A DNA stretch of 64,000 nt, taken from contig JAHEDY010000011.1 in assembly GCA_024640985.1 (NCBI GenBank), positions 44,678-108,677 of the forward strand. The letters are read 5' to 3'. Source of the stretch: Gammaproteobacteria bacterium (lineage in GTDB: Bacteria; Pseudomonadota; Gammaproteobacteria; Pseudomonadales; Litorivicinaceae). Position 1 is the stretch's first letter; every line of letters begins with the position of its first letter. The translations under genes and the position numbers were made by a program. Of this stretch, positions 1-7,835 are shown piece by piece. Under the pieces are notes generated by a model. It worked only from the letters and a program-made list of their open reading frames with translations, made no database searches and was not told the DNA's origin.

Positions 1-2346
1 AAAAGCCTATGCCCAACCGACTTATCAATCGATGACATTGTTCGTCGTTTGACCATGGCCGGTCTTGAAGTGGATGGTGTCGAACCTGCTGCCAAGCCGT
101 GGACCCATGTGGTGGTTGGTGAAGTGTTATCAGTAACACAGCATCCTGATGCCGACAAATTAAACGTCTGTGAGGTCACAGACGGTGAGTCGACCTATCA
201 GGTGGTGTGCGGCGCGGCGAATGTCCGTGTTGGTCTGAAAGTTCCTTTTGCACGAGTCGGCGCGGTGATCGGAGACGACTTCAGGATTCAACAAGCGAAA
301 TTACGTGGTGTTGATTCGCATGGCATGCTTTGTGGAGCCGATGAACTTGGGCTGTCTGATGAGCGGGATGGTCTGATGGAATTGCCTGATCATTTTGTGG
401 CCGGATCGGATTTTGCTGACCTACTGTCGCTTCCCGATCATGTGGTCGAGGTGGATTTGACCCCGAACCGTGGAGATTGTTTATCCATCACAGGCCTCGC
501 GCGGGAACTTGGTGTGTTGAGTCAGACGGCTGTTCGATACGTGGATTGTGAGGCGATAGATCCTGAATCGGATGAGACCCATGACGTGCATTTATCGGCT
601 CCTGAAGGTTGTCCCTGTTATGTCGGTCGTGTCATTGAACATGTCGATGTGACCAAGCCCACCCCGATGTGGATGGTCGAGCGGCTCCGTCGCAGTGGTA
701 TTCGATCGATCGATGCCATTGTCGATATTACGAATTATGTGATGCTCGAGCTGGGTCAACCGATGCATGCGTTTGATCGCGATCAACTGGTGGGTGAAAT
801 CGACGTACGGATGGCGCATCCAGGCGAACAGTTAGTGTTGCTGGATGGTAAGACGCTGACACTAAGTGAAGACGTCTTGGTGATTGCCGATCAGGAAAAA
901 GCATTGGCACTCGCTGGGATTATGGGCGGAGAACATTCCGGTATTTCTGAACGAACCACCACGGTCTTTTTAGAAAGCGCATATTTCGATCCCATTACGA
1001 TCGCGGGTAAAGCTCGTCGTTATGGCTTGCATACGGATGCGTCGGCGCGCTTTGAGCGCGGGGTGGATTGGCAGTTGGCTGAGCGCGCCTGTCAACGCGC
1101 AACGGCTTTGATGCTCGACATCTGCGGTGGGGTGCCAGGCCCTGTGATGATTACGGATAACGAACGAGCATTACCGCAATTGCAGGTCGTGACACTGACC
1201 CATGCACGGATCAAACAACAATTGAAGATCGAGTTGGCGTCGGAGACGATTCAGCAGATGTTGCAAGCACTCGGCTTTGACGTTGATGTGATCAGCGACG
1301 GATTTCAATGTGTAGCGCCGAGCTGGCGGTTTGATATCGCCATTGAGCAAGATCTGATTGAAGAGATCGCGCGAATCTATGGCTACAACAATCTACCAAC
1401 TTCATTACCGGCACAAGCATTGACCATGGCTGCTGTACCCGAGGCAGAGACACCGCTCATGCGCCTGAAGCACTATTTAGTTGATCAGGATGTTCAGGAG
1501 GCGGTGACCTACTCATTTGTCGATCCGGAAATGCAGGCACTCTTGGGTGATGGTGTGCAGGGTGTGCGGTTGGCTAACCCGATTGCGTCGAATCTCGCAG
1601 AGATGCGTCGTTCGCTCATGCCAGGGCTCGTTGAAGCGGTTCGACACAATGTCAATCGACAGGCAGCGCGTGTCCGGATCTTCGAAACAGGACAATGTTT
1701 TGTGTCCTCAGGTGATCGACTGGATCAATCAGAACGGCTCGGGATCGCCCTTTACGGTCAGCAAGCACCATTGCATTTCAGTGGTGATCGCTTAGTCGAT
1801 TTTTTTGACTTGAAAGGCGTGATTGACGGCCTGGGGATGATTAATGGCGGCGGTAGACTGAGTTGGTCGTCGGGTGAACATCCTGCCCTTGCTCCGGGCC
1901 AGACGGCATGCGTGAGCCTTAATGGTCAGAGTATTGGTATGGTCGGTCGGCTGCATCCGAGGCTTGCTCGAGAACTGGATTTACCCAAGCCGTTATTTTT
2001 AGCTGATTTGAGTCTATCCCCACTCCTTAGCGGACAAGTTACTGCTTTTAAAGCAATTTCGCGTTATCCTAGAGTGCTTCGTGATTTGGCTGTTTTGGTT
2101 AACGACAGTGTCGCGTGGCAACAGATCGTTGATGCAGTTGAGAGTCTTGGTGATTCGCGCATTCAATCTGTTGAGTTATTTGATGTGTATCGCGGAACTG
2201 GTGTTCCAGAGGGATGTCAGAGCTTAGCGCTCTCGCTCAGTTTGCAGGATCCAGAAAAGACGCTGGATGATGTCGCGATTCAAGAGTTGGTTGATCAGGT
2301 CGTTCGCACACTTGGCGAGCAGACTGGCGCAGAGTTACGAGGATAA
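1..2346 (+). CDS. pheT: Phenylalanyl-tRNA synthetase beta subunit (5' end cut by window)
   Basis: Beta chain of the alpha2-beta2 cytosolic enzyme that charges tRNA-Phe. The frame is open from base 1, and a TTG at 49 is internal: the sequence around TMAGLEVDG matches the family about 25 residues from the N-terminus, so only some ten residues are missing. Visible in order are the EMAP-type tRNA-binding domain ([18 protein letters not shown] and following), the B3/B4 editing region, B5 (around [18 protein letters not shown]), and the C-terminal FDX-ACB anticodon-binding domain starting near [12 protein letters not shown]. About 781 residues are present of the usual 795. ihfA follows after 5 bases, the usual gammaproteobacterial order; pheS would lie just upstream of the window. 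Confidence 0.98.
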   Translation, partial: KSLCPTDLSIDDIVRRLTMAGLEVDGVEPAAKPWTHVVVGEVLSVTQHPDADKLNVCEVTDGESTYQVVCGAANVRVGLKVPFARVGAVIGDDFRIQQAKLRGVDSHGMLCGADELGLSDERDGLMELPDHFVAGSDFADLLSLPDHVVEVDLTPNRGDCLSITGLARELGVLSQTAVRYVDCEAIDPESDETHDVHLSAPEGCPCYVGRVIEHVDVTKPTPMWMVERLRRSGIRSIDAIVDITNYVMLELGQPMHAFDRDQLVGEIDVRMAHPGEQLVLLDGKTLTLSEDVLVIADQEKALALAGIMGGEHSGISERTTTVFLESAYFDPITIAGKARRYGLHTDASARFERGVDWQLAERACQRATALMLDICGGVPGPVMITDNERALPQLQVVTLTHARIKQQLKIELASETIQQMLQALGFDVDVISDGFQCVAPSWRFDIAIEQDLIEEIARIYGYNNLPTSLPAQALTMAAVPEAETPLMRLKHYLVDQDVQEAVTYSFVDPEMQALLGDGVQGVRLANPIASNLAEMRRSLMPGLVEAVRHNVNRQAARVRIFETGQCFVSSGDRLDQSERLGIALYGQQAPLHFSGDRLVDFFDLKGVIDGLGMINGGGRLSWSSGEHPALAPGQTACVSLNGQSIGMVGRLHPRLARELDLPKPLFLADLSLSPLLSGQVTAFKAISRYPRVLRDLAVLVNDSVAWQQIVDAVESLGDSRIQSVELFDVYRGTGVPEGCQSLALSLSLQDPEKTLDDVAIQELVDQVVRTLGEQTGAELRG

Positions 2347-2351
2347 ACACA

Positions 2352-2657
2352 GTGGCAGCCTTAACAAAAGCGGATTTGTCTGAGCATTTGAATGATGTGG
2401 TTGGGCTGAATAAGCGCGAAGCCAAAGAGATGGTCGAAATCCTGTTTGATGAATTGAGTGACTCGCTGATTGCTGGGGATCCTGTGCGTTTGTCTGGCTT
2501 TGGAAATTTTGAACTTCGCGACAAGAATGAACGTCCTGGCCGAAATCCAAAGACCGGAGAAGAAGTTCCAGTGAGTGCGCGCCGTGTCGTCACCTTCCGT
2601 GCTGGTCAGAAGCTTCGTGCTCAAGTCGAGATCTATCATCCATTGGATGACGAGTGA
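2352..2657 (+). CDS. ihfA: Integration host factor alpha subunit
   Basis: DNA-bending nucleoid protein that pairs with IHF-beta. It has 101 residues, the family's normal length, with the HU/IHF fold and the beta-arm signature [20 protein letters not shown] followed by the arm and C-terminal helix. The start is GTG at 2352, five bases after the pheT stop, giving [13 protein letters not shown], the standard N-terminus. The stop overlaps the start of the next gene (GTGA), so pheT, ihfA and the MerR-like gene are probably translationally coupled in one transcript. Confidence 0.97.
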   Translation: MAALTKADLSEHLNDVVGLNKREAKEMVEILFDELSDSLIAGDPVRLSGFGNFELRDKNERPGRNPKTGEEVPVSARRVVTFRAGQKLRAQVEIYHPLDDE

Positions 2658-3025
2658 GTATTGTGGATCTCTTCGACGATGATCTCCCCCAGATCCCGGA
2701 TCGGGTGTATTTCACGATCGGAGAAGCCAGTCGATTGTGCGGAGTCAAACCGCACGTTTTAAGATATTGGGAACAGGAGTTTGAGCAGCTCAAACCCGAT
2801 AAGCGCCGAGGCAATCGACGCTACTATCGTTATCAAGATCTCATCATGATTCGTCGTATCCGTGCGCTGGTGCATCAGCAAGGGTTTACCTTGTCAGGGG
2901 CTAAGCATCGCATTGCTGAAGAAGATGAGGCTCGCGTCGAAGCCACTCAAGATGACTCGAAAGGGATGGCTCTTCGTGAAGTGATCCGCGAGCTGGAACA
3001 GGTTCGCCGGTTGCTGTCTGACTGA
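2654..3025 (+). CDS. MerR-family transcriptional regulator, ihfA-linked type
   Basis: Small DNA-binding regulator of 123 residues. The MerR winged-helix signature is clear: [20 protein letters not shown] followed by an [13 protein letters not shown] segment. The C-terminal half is a short charged helix (about residues 85-123) rather than a metal- or drug-binding domain, and there is no conserved cysteine pair. The GTG start overlaps the ihfA stop by four bases. A MerR-like gene after ihfA is widely conserved in gammaproteobacteria but its ligand and targets are unknown to me. The last codons carry the candidate promoter of the following tRNA gene. Confidence 0.9.
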   Translation: MSIVDLFDDDLPQIPDRVYFTIGEASRLCGVKPHVLRYWEQEFEQLKPDKRRGNRRYYRYQDLIMIRRIRALVHQQGFTLSGAKHRIAEEDEARVEATQDDSKGMALREVIRELEQVRRLLSD

Positions 3026-3038
3026 GACGCTGTATACT
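3011..3038 (+). promoter_or_regulatory. Candidate sigma-70 promoter of tRNA-Pro
   Basis: TTGCTG (3011-3016) and TATACT (3033-3038) are 16 bases apart and are followed by a GC-rich stretch (CTGCCGC) like the discriminators of stringently controlled stable-RNA promoters. It lies in the last codons of the MerR-like gene. The -35 match is modest, so read-through from the upstream operon is possible as well. Confidence 0.45.
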
Positions 3039-3048
3039 CTGCCGCTCT

Positions 3049-3125
3049 CGGGGCGTGGCGCAGCCTGGTAGCGCACTTGCATGGGGTGCAAGGGGTCGCA
3101 GGTTCAAATCCTGCCGTCCCGACCA
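3049..3125 (+). tRNA. tRNA-Pro (anticodon GGG)
   Basis: A 77-base cloverleaf with encoded CCA. The acceptor stem CGGGGCG pairs with CGTCCCG (one G-U pair), the anticodon arm is CTTGC/GCAAG with loop ATGGGGT giving anticodon GGG, and the T arm is GCAGG-TTCAAAT-CCTGC. The discriminator is A, followed by CCA. The pheT-ihfA-merR-tRNA-Pro order is common in gammaproteobacteria. Confidence 0.97.
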
Positions 3126-3136
3126 AGTCGGAACCG

Positions 3137-3607
3137 ATGATGTCAGAACGCCTGTTTTCCCGTCTTGAATTGAAAATCCCGCCACCGGTTGTGGTTGTCT
3201 TTGCAGGGCTATTGAATCGTCTTGGACAAGACTGGATACAAGTTACCTTTGATCCCCCTTGGATCCTGATTGTTTCACTCATTGTGGTGTCTGGCGTGTT
3301 GGGTGTCGGCGGTTTGATCGGGTGCTTTCGTTGCCAAACGACCGTGCATCCGTGGAGCCCAAGTGACACAACGACCCTCGTCACTCATGGTGTGTATCGC
3401 GTTTCCAGGAATCCGATGTATTTCGGATTGGTGTTACTGCTGGCTGCTTATTACCTGTATGACCCAACGCTTTTGAGTCCTGTTGGTCTGATCTTCGTGA
3501 TTTGGTTTTTGACGCGTTTCCAGATCATTCCGGAAGAACGCATCCTCCATCACAAGTTCGGAGAGCAATACGCGCAATATGCGCTTTTGGTCCGTCGTTG
3601 GCTGTGA
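3137..3607 (+). CDS. Isoprenylcysteine carboxyl methyltransferase-like membrane protein
   Basis: Integral membrane protein of 156 residues with four to five hydrophobic helices, similar to the ICMT/PEMT group of small SAM-dependent methyltransferases. The family signature is seen as [19 protein letters not shown] and, near the C-terminus, [17 protein letters not shown], where RNPMY and the EE pair form the cofactor and active-site region. The reading frame stays open back into the tRNA, but the first sensible start is ATG at 3137 (or 3140). Bacterial members act on unknown lipid or protein substrates, so the substrate cannot be stated. Confidence 0.85.
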   Translation: MMSERLFSRLELKIPPPVVVVFAGLLNRLGQDWIQVTFDPPWILIVSLIVVSGVLGVGGLIGCFRCQTTVHPWSPSDTTTLVTHGVYRVSRNPMYFGLVLLLAAYYLYDPTLLSPVGLIFVIWFLTRFQIIPEERILHHKFGEQYAQYALLVRRWL

Positions 3608-3782
3608 TTGACCCATGATGATCATCAGATTGTCATCGATTCGTCATTGACATTACCTGAGAACCTGCGACGCTATAGTGGCTCGTGTGCTTAGCATGTG
3701 TCCGCCTTACCGCAACACTGACTGGCATTTTAAGTGAAACGCACGGACTTTCGGGCATCTGTGCAGTTGCGAAGGAAAACGC
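3608..3782 (+). other. Leader/promoter region of the cold-shock gene
   Basis: A 175-base gap. It holds a TTGACA at 3647-3652 and TATAGT at 3674-3679, but with a 21-base spacer they do not form a standard promoter. The final bases contain the ribosome-binding site AAGGAA. A long 5' leader would fit cold-shock genes of the CspA type, where the leader controls translation; no recognised cold box was identified. Confidence 0.35.
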
Positions 3783-3992
3783 ATGCAAACTGGTAAAGTA
3801 AAATGGTTTAACGAGACCAAAGGGTTTGGCTTCATTGTTCCTGACGCGGGTGGTGATGATGCTTTTGTTCACATCACAGCCGTGAAAGAGAGTGGAGTCG
3901 ATCGTTTGGAAGATAACCAACGTGTCGAATTTGATTTGGCAGAAGGCCGTAATGGCAAAGTGTCAGTCAAAACACTGAAGTTGATCGACTAA
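3783..3992 (+). CDS. Cold-shock protein (CspA family)
   Basis: Single cold-shock domain of 69 residues, an RNA chaperone that binds single-stranded nucleic acid. RNP1 (KGFGFIVPD) and RNP2 (DDAFVHITAV) are both intact, as is the N-terminal GKVKWFNETKGFG. The protein has the normal length and no extra domain. AAGGAA lies at a good distance from the ATG. It stands alone between the ICMT-like gene and a convergent hydrolase. The paralogue letter cannot be assigned from sequence. Confidence 0.96.
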   Translation: MQTGKVKWFNETKGFGFIVPDAGGDDAFVHITAVKESGVDRLEDNQRVEFDLAEGRNGKVSVKTLKLID

Positions 3993-4010
3993 TCTCGTCA
4001 ATCGAAGCAC

Positions 4011-4028
4011 CGGGCACTTAGGTGCCCG
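4011..4028. repeat. Short hairpin between convergent csp and hydrolase genes
   Basis: CGGGCAC-TTAG-GTGCCCG forms a perfect 7-bp stem with a 4-base loop. It sits between two convergent genes and its second half lies in the last codons of the minus-strand gene. Neither side has a T-run, so it may be a weak or factor-assisted terminator. Confidence 0.4.
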
Positions 4029-5079
4029 TTGCTCTGAGTTCACACTCGATTTCAACAACATCCAGAGCGATCGTCTCACCAATGGATGGTAGCCAGATAT
4101 CGTCAGTAGCGTAGCCCTCTCTGGCCGCGGCATCAGTAAAACGACGTGCCGGCTCAAAGGCTTCCTCTTCTGACAATTCGATGGTACCCCAGTGCATACC
4201 AAGGATTGCTTTCGCGCCAATGGCTTTAGCCATTTCCACAGCTTCTTCTGGCGACGCGTGTACTGAACGTAACAGTTTGCGTGGTGAATAGGCACCGATT
4301 CCGATCAATGCGAGATCGATCGGGCCATACTTGTGTCCGGTTTGGCGGAAGACAGGGCCCATGGCGGAATCTCCGCCGAAGTACAATTTAAATCCCTGAT
4401 ATTCGAAGAGAAATGCAGCCCATAGAGAGGTATTGGCATCGAATAGACCGCGTCTTGAGTGATGAATCGCTGGTAATGCAGTGACTTGAACCTCTCCGGT
4501 ATGGGTTGAATGATGCCAGCCGAGCTCTTTGACGCAGGTAAATCCCCGTTTTTGAAACCACGGCATCAAACCTGTCGGGCAGATCACCTCAATGGTTTGA
4601 CGATTCGGCAGCTGTTTTAGCGTGTGCCAACACAAATGATCGTAGTGGTTGTGTGAGATCACTAACGTATCAATCGGACCGAGCTCTTGGATTCCCAGAG
4701 GTGAAGGAATGAATCGGCGAGGACCGGCAAAGCTCAACGGGCTTGCGCGATTGGCAAGAAAGGGATCGATCACAATGCGTCTTCCGCCGAGATTTAACAC
4801 AAAGGCTGCATGCCCTAGCCAAGTAATGGAATGAACACCACAGGATTCCAGTTGCTGCTTCGCGACTTCAGGAGGAACTGCATGGTGCTGTGGCCACTCT
4901 GTTGGCAGGCGTCTGAAGGCCTGACGAAAGACGTATCCCCAAAAGTCCCTGTAATTACCTGTGGCTTGCGGGCTACCTGGTGGGTTGTGGAATCGCCGAC
5001 GCTTGTGAAATGCGTCGGAGGTAAGCGTTGAGTGAGTTTCTGGTGCTAGTTCTGGATGGATAACAACTGGATCTGACAC
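4018..5079 (-). CDS. Metallo-beta-lactamase-fold hydrolase, NAPE-PLD-like
   Basis: A 353-residue cytosolic metallohydrolase. The MBL zinc-binding motif is SHNHYDHL (H-x-H-x-D-H), with further ligands expected at HHSRRG, GGDSAMG and the late HWGT. The long N-terminal lead (FHNPPG...FWGYVFRQ) and the WLGHAAFVL strand are typical of the N-acyl-phosphatidylethanolamine phospholipase D branch, so a phospholipid or N-acyl ethanolamine lipid is the likely but unproven substrate. I chose GTG at 5079, with GGGAG nine bases upstream, over a TTG two codons earlier that would sit too near that site. It is 83 bases after the phosphatase gene on the same strand. Confidence 0.88.
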   Translation of the reverse strand: MSDPVVIHPELAPETHSTLTSDAFHKRRRFHNPPGSPQATGNYRDFWGYVFRQAFRRLPTEWPQHHAVPPEVAKQQLESCGVHSITWLGHAAFVLNLGGRRIVIDPFLANRASPLSFAGPRRFIPSPLGIQELGPIDTLVISHNHYDHLCWHTLKQLPNRQTIEVICPTGLMPWFQKRGFTCVKELGWHHSTHTGEVQVTALPAIHHSRRGLFDANTSLWAAFLFEYQGFKLYFGGDSAMGPVFRQTGHKYGPIDLALIGIGAYSPRKLLRSVHASPEEAVEMAKAIGAKAILGMHWGTIELSEEEAFEPARRFTDAAAREGYATDDIWLPSIGETIALDVVEIECELRATGT

Positions 5080-5168
5080 TCGCAAAGTCTCCCGGTTTTT
5101 TCCGAGTGTATGTGCGAAATATGACCAAATTATTGGTGATCTTTTTTCATCAAAATGTCACCGAATTG

Positions 5169-6098
5169 TCATGATCTATCCACCCAAACTAGATGCTCTT
5201 GACGGGCTTCAGTCTCGCCTCGGAATTGATAGGCGCAGAGCACCCCATCATCAAGTGCGATACTGTAATCGAGACAAATGGCTTGAGGGTGATGGATCCG
5301 GGGTGTTCCCCGCATCCAGTAGTGACCAAAAAAGCATAGCGGGCCATGGTATGCCGGAGCGTCTTCGGGCATCGGCAGGTCGGGGATGATTCCCCGTTGC
5401 GAGTCGTCGATTACAGCGGCCTCGCGAAAAGTGGTTTGTTCTGGCTCCCACCAATTCACTCGAATCCGGCGTCGTCGAATCCCGTAATAATCCTCAAAGG
5501 ACACATCATCAGGTAAACGCGCTTCTAAGCCATTGAGAAGCGTTTCACGAGCCTCCCAAGGCCTCGAGCCAGAAATCCCTGTCTGTTCGTAAAAAGCACT
5601 GCCTTGCGGGCTGTGATCGGCATTGAGCAGTGACGATAGGTCACGCTGCGCGGATGGATCCCAGCACGCATGCACTGCTCGCGCCGGTCCGTGATCAAAC
5701 CACAGCGGTAGCGTGGAAAACCAAGCTAGAGTCTCTCGATACCCCTGCGCATCATTGCCATAGGCATCAAGGAACCCTTGATGTTGGCGGATGTGATTAT
5801 TGGTATGACTGCGAACGTATTGTCCCGGTTCATCGACCCGTTCTGTCACAAAGCCCACAGCATTGAACTCATGATTACCGGTTAAACAGATTGCGTGCCC
5901 AAGCTCACAGAGTTCTCTGACGATATCCACGGTTTCTTTTTGTTGAGGTCCACGATCAATCAGGTCACCAAGAAAAACCAACTGGCCATCACCAACCGAC
6001 CACCCAGTCGTTGACGATTTTCGGTAGCCGAGAACGGACAACAAGCTTTTGAGTTCCGTTGCATAGCCGTGAATGTCACCGATGAAATTGATTAACAT
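5169..6098 (-). CDS. PPP-family metallophosphatase (ApaH/PrpE-like)
   Basis: A 309-residue calcineurin-like phosphoesterase. The three PPP signatures are present in the first 80 residues: GDIHG (7-11), GDLIDRG (44-50) and GNHE (74-77), which bind two metal ions. A late FFGHYWMRG could supply the final histidine. The family includes serine/threonine phosphatases and Ap4A hydrolases; the roughly 100-residue middle part (WFSTLPLWFDHGPARAVHACWD) fits the bacterial PrpE/ApaH-like group but does not settle the substrate. It begins 24 bases after the two-TM mini-protein and may belong to the transcript that starts at acetoacetyl-CoA synthetase. Confidence 0.9.
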   Translation of the reverse strand: MLINFIGDIHGYATELKSLLSVLGYRKSSTTGWSVGDGQLVFLGDLIDRGPQQKETVDIVRELCELGHAICLTGNHEFNAVGFVTERVDEPGQYVRSHTNNHIRQHQGFLDAYGNDAQGYRETLAWFSTLPLWFDHGPARAVHACWDPSAQRDLSSLLNADHSPQGSAFYEQTGISGSRPWEARETLLNGLEARLPDDVSFEDYYGIRRRRIRVNWWEPEQTTFREAAVIDDSQRGIIPDLPMPEDAPAYHGPLCFFGHYWMRGTPRIHHPQAICLDYSIALDDGVLCAYQFRGETEARQEHLVWVDRS

Positions 6099-6122
6099 AG
6101 GTTTGCTCGATGGATTCGTTGG

Positions 6123-6317
6123 TTAGGGTTGTGGGCTACCGTAATACTGGCCAACGGCCACCATCACAAAGCCGAGCAAAAATAGAGAGCCCAGGACTTT
6201 AAACACGTCTGCTCGGCTTTTTTGTTTGATAAAAATGGGATTGATTAAGCCAATCGGCAACCCACAGACCGCGAGAACACAAAGAATATTACCAAGACCA
6301 AAAATGAGATCGAACAT
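6123..6317 (-). CDS. Small two-TM membrane protein, unknown function
   Basis: A 64-residue hydrophobic protein with two predicted transmembrane helices (about residues 4-27 and 39-58) separated by a basic loop (IKQKSRADVFK) and a short polar tail. Its ATG is three bases after the VWA gene stop, which argues for real, coupled translation. I do not recognise the family. The basic loop between the helices suggests both termini are periplasmic or outside, but this is only the positive-inside rule. Confidence 0.7.
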   Translation of the reverse strand: MFDLIFGLGNILCVLAVCGLPIGLINPIFIKQKSRADVFKVLGSLFLLGFVMVAVGQYYGSPQP

Positions 6318-6320
6318 GAA

Positions 6321-7835
6321 TTATTCCGGCAATCGATGTTTCGGGCGAAGGACTAATCCAATCACCAATGCAACCACGGCAATCGCTCCAAGAGCGCTCA
6401 CAATTAATTGCCATAAAGGCCAGTTAGGTGTGTCTTCAGGTCTCTGGTTTGTCACCGGTTCTGGTAACAGAGCCTGTATCGATTCAGGTAATAATTTGGT
6501 GATTGATTCCGGAAGAAGGTGACTCGTCCTCGCTTTTGAATCTTCCGATGCAGAACGAGTCGATGACTCTCCCTGGATCGTGGACGATACCTGCCCGACA
6601 CCTTGGGCGGTATTTGTTGCGATTTCTAGGGCAGGTTGTGCAACGAGGACCTCAAATGCACGCTGCACCTGGCGCTCATGCAGCTGGTCTAAGCTCTGAA
6701 TGGTCAGGATGGAACGGCCCATGGGGGGGCTATCGATTTGTAACGACAGTTGATCGCCTACTGATCGGATGGGATCGGTCCGCTCCCCGAATGCAATGCG
6801 ATATTCGCGACTTGGATCAGCCAAGACTCCATCGGGATTCTGGAGTGACGCACTGAGGCCAAGCGTTTGATCCGCGCTGATCGTCGGTGGGAGCTCAGCG
6901 AGTTCAAGGCGCACATGCGAATCAATTAAAACGCGGTCAGAAGCACCGAATTCCGGTGATAGACTGTAGCGTCCAGCAATTGGGTTTGACCAAATCAAGG
7001 TCTGATAACCGGTACCACTGTAATACGTGATCCCTGGCAACTGACTGTCAGCATCCACCACGGTCGAGTCTGATCGCAATTCAATGGCTGATCCGCTATC
7101 GAGTCGAATCAGACGAACTTGTCGGATATCCGAGTCGATGTTGATCTGTTGGTCTGAGATGGGTAATTGTTGTGAGCGGAGCGCGAGCTCGAGCGCATCA
7201 AGCATCACTGGGATTAAATCACCAGGTTGTTTAAGTAGCGTAAAGAGACCATTGGTTTCAATGGCCATCTGTCGGAGTAAAGGGAGGTCTGCCTTGTCGG
7301 AGAGCGCAATCGTATGAATGCGACAGGCTTTGTCGACTGCATCCGGAAGAACCGTTTTTAAAATTCGATCGCGTGACGCACTTGAGGCGTCTTTGCCACC
7401 TTGGACATCGACAATGCCGTCCGTGATCAAAATGACATGGCAGGCACCTGCTGAGATTTGTCCACCGGCTGTGATTCCGGTTCTCAACGCGCTTTCCATA
7501 TGCGTGAACCGATCGGTTGAGCCAATGGATGCTTCAATCGGCTGACCCAAGGCATCCCAGCGTGCATCAACAGGCCCGTAAGGAACCAGCTCGCGAACAT
7601 CAGAACCAAATAACCAAATACCGCCTTGTGACTGATCTGGGAGGAGTGCTGCCAACAACGCTGTCGCTGGCCCACGAACTGCTTTGGGGTCGGCTTTTTT
7701 CATCGACCCCGAGACGTCGACTAGGACGCGAACATCGGCCGGATTCGCTATGCTTGTGTTCGCGAACCCGAGCGTCAACACAACAATAACGCTAAAGGCG
7801 AACGTCTGGGTGATCTTTGAAATAGTCCAACGCAT
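6321..7835 (-). CDS. Membrane-anchored VWA-domain protein
   Basis: A 504-residue protein with a Sec signal peptide (residues 1-30, ending ANTSIA), a von Willebrand A domain (about 34-215), a beta-rich middle region, a linker and one C-terminal TM helix (about 476-498) with a basic tail. The MIDAS metal site is complete: D-x-S-x-S at 40-44, T111 and D139. Three copies of an LLPE(S/P) motif lie in the linker before the TM. The domain should face the periplasm and bind a protein partner through a divalent metal. The start is fixed by the signal peptide even though it overlaps the end of aacS by 44 bases. Not the BatA/BatB operon type, since no MoxR ATPase is adjacent. Confidence 0.85.
   Translation of the reverse strand: MRWTISKITQTFAFSVIVVLTLGFANTSIANPADVRVLVDVSGSMKKADPKAVRGPATALLAALLPDQSQGGIWLFGSDVRELVPYGPVDARWDALGQPIEASIGSTDRFTHMESALRTGITAGGQISAGACHVILITDGIVDVQGGKDASSASRDRILKTVLPDAVDKACRIHTIALSDKADLPLLRQMAIETNGLFTLLKQPGDLIPVMLDALELALRSQQLPISDQQINIDSDIRQVRLIRLDSGSAIELRSDSTVVDADSQLPGITYYSGTGYQTLIWSNPIAGRYSLSPEFGASDRVLIDSHVRLELAELPPTISADQTLGLSASLQNPDGVLADPSREYRIAFGERTDPIRSVGDQLSLQIDSPPMGRSILTIQSLDQLHERQVQRAFEVLVAQPALEIATNTAQGVGQVSSTIQGESSTRSASEDSKARTSHLLPESITKLLPESIQALLPEPVTNQRPEDTPNWPLWQLIVSALGAIAVVALVIGLVLRPKHRLPE

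Noticed and set aside
3077..3136. In-frame extension of the ICMT-like gene into tRNA-Pro
   Set aside because: The first 20 codons lie in the tRNA; the ATG at 3137 gives a sensible start.
2947..3384. 145-residue minus-strand open frame over merR, tRNA-Pro and the ICMT-like gene
   Set aside because: It crosses a tRNA and two better genes and has no family features.
3647..3679. TTGACA and TATAGT before the cold-shock gene
   Set aside because: The 21-base spacer is too long for a sigma-70 promoter.
4011..4028. Strong terminator after the cold-shock gene
   Set aside because: The stem is good but there is no T-run on either strand, so it is listed only as a hairpin.
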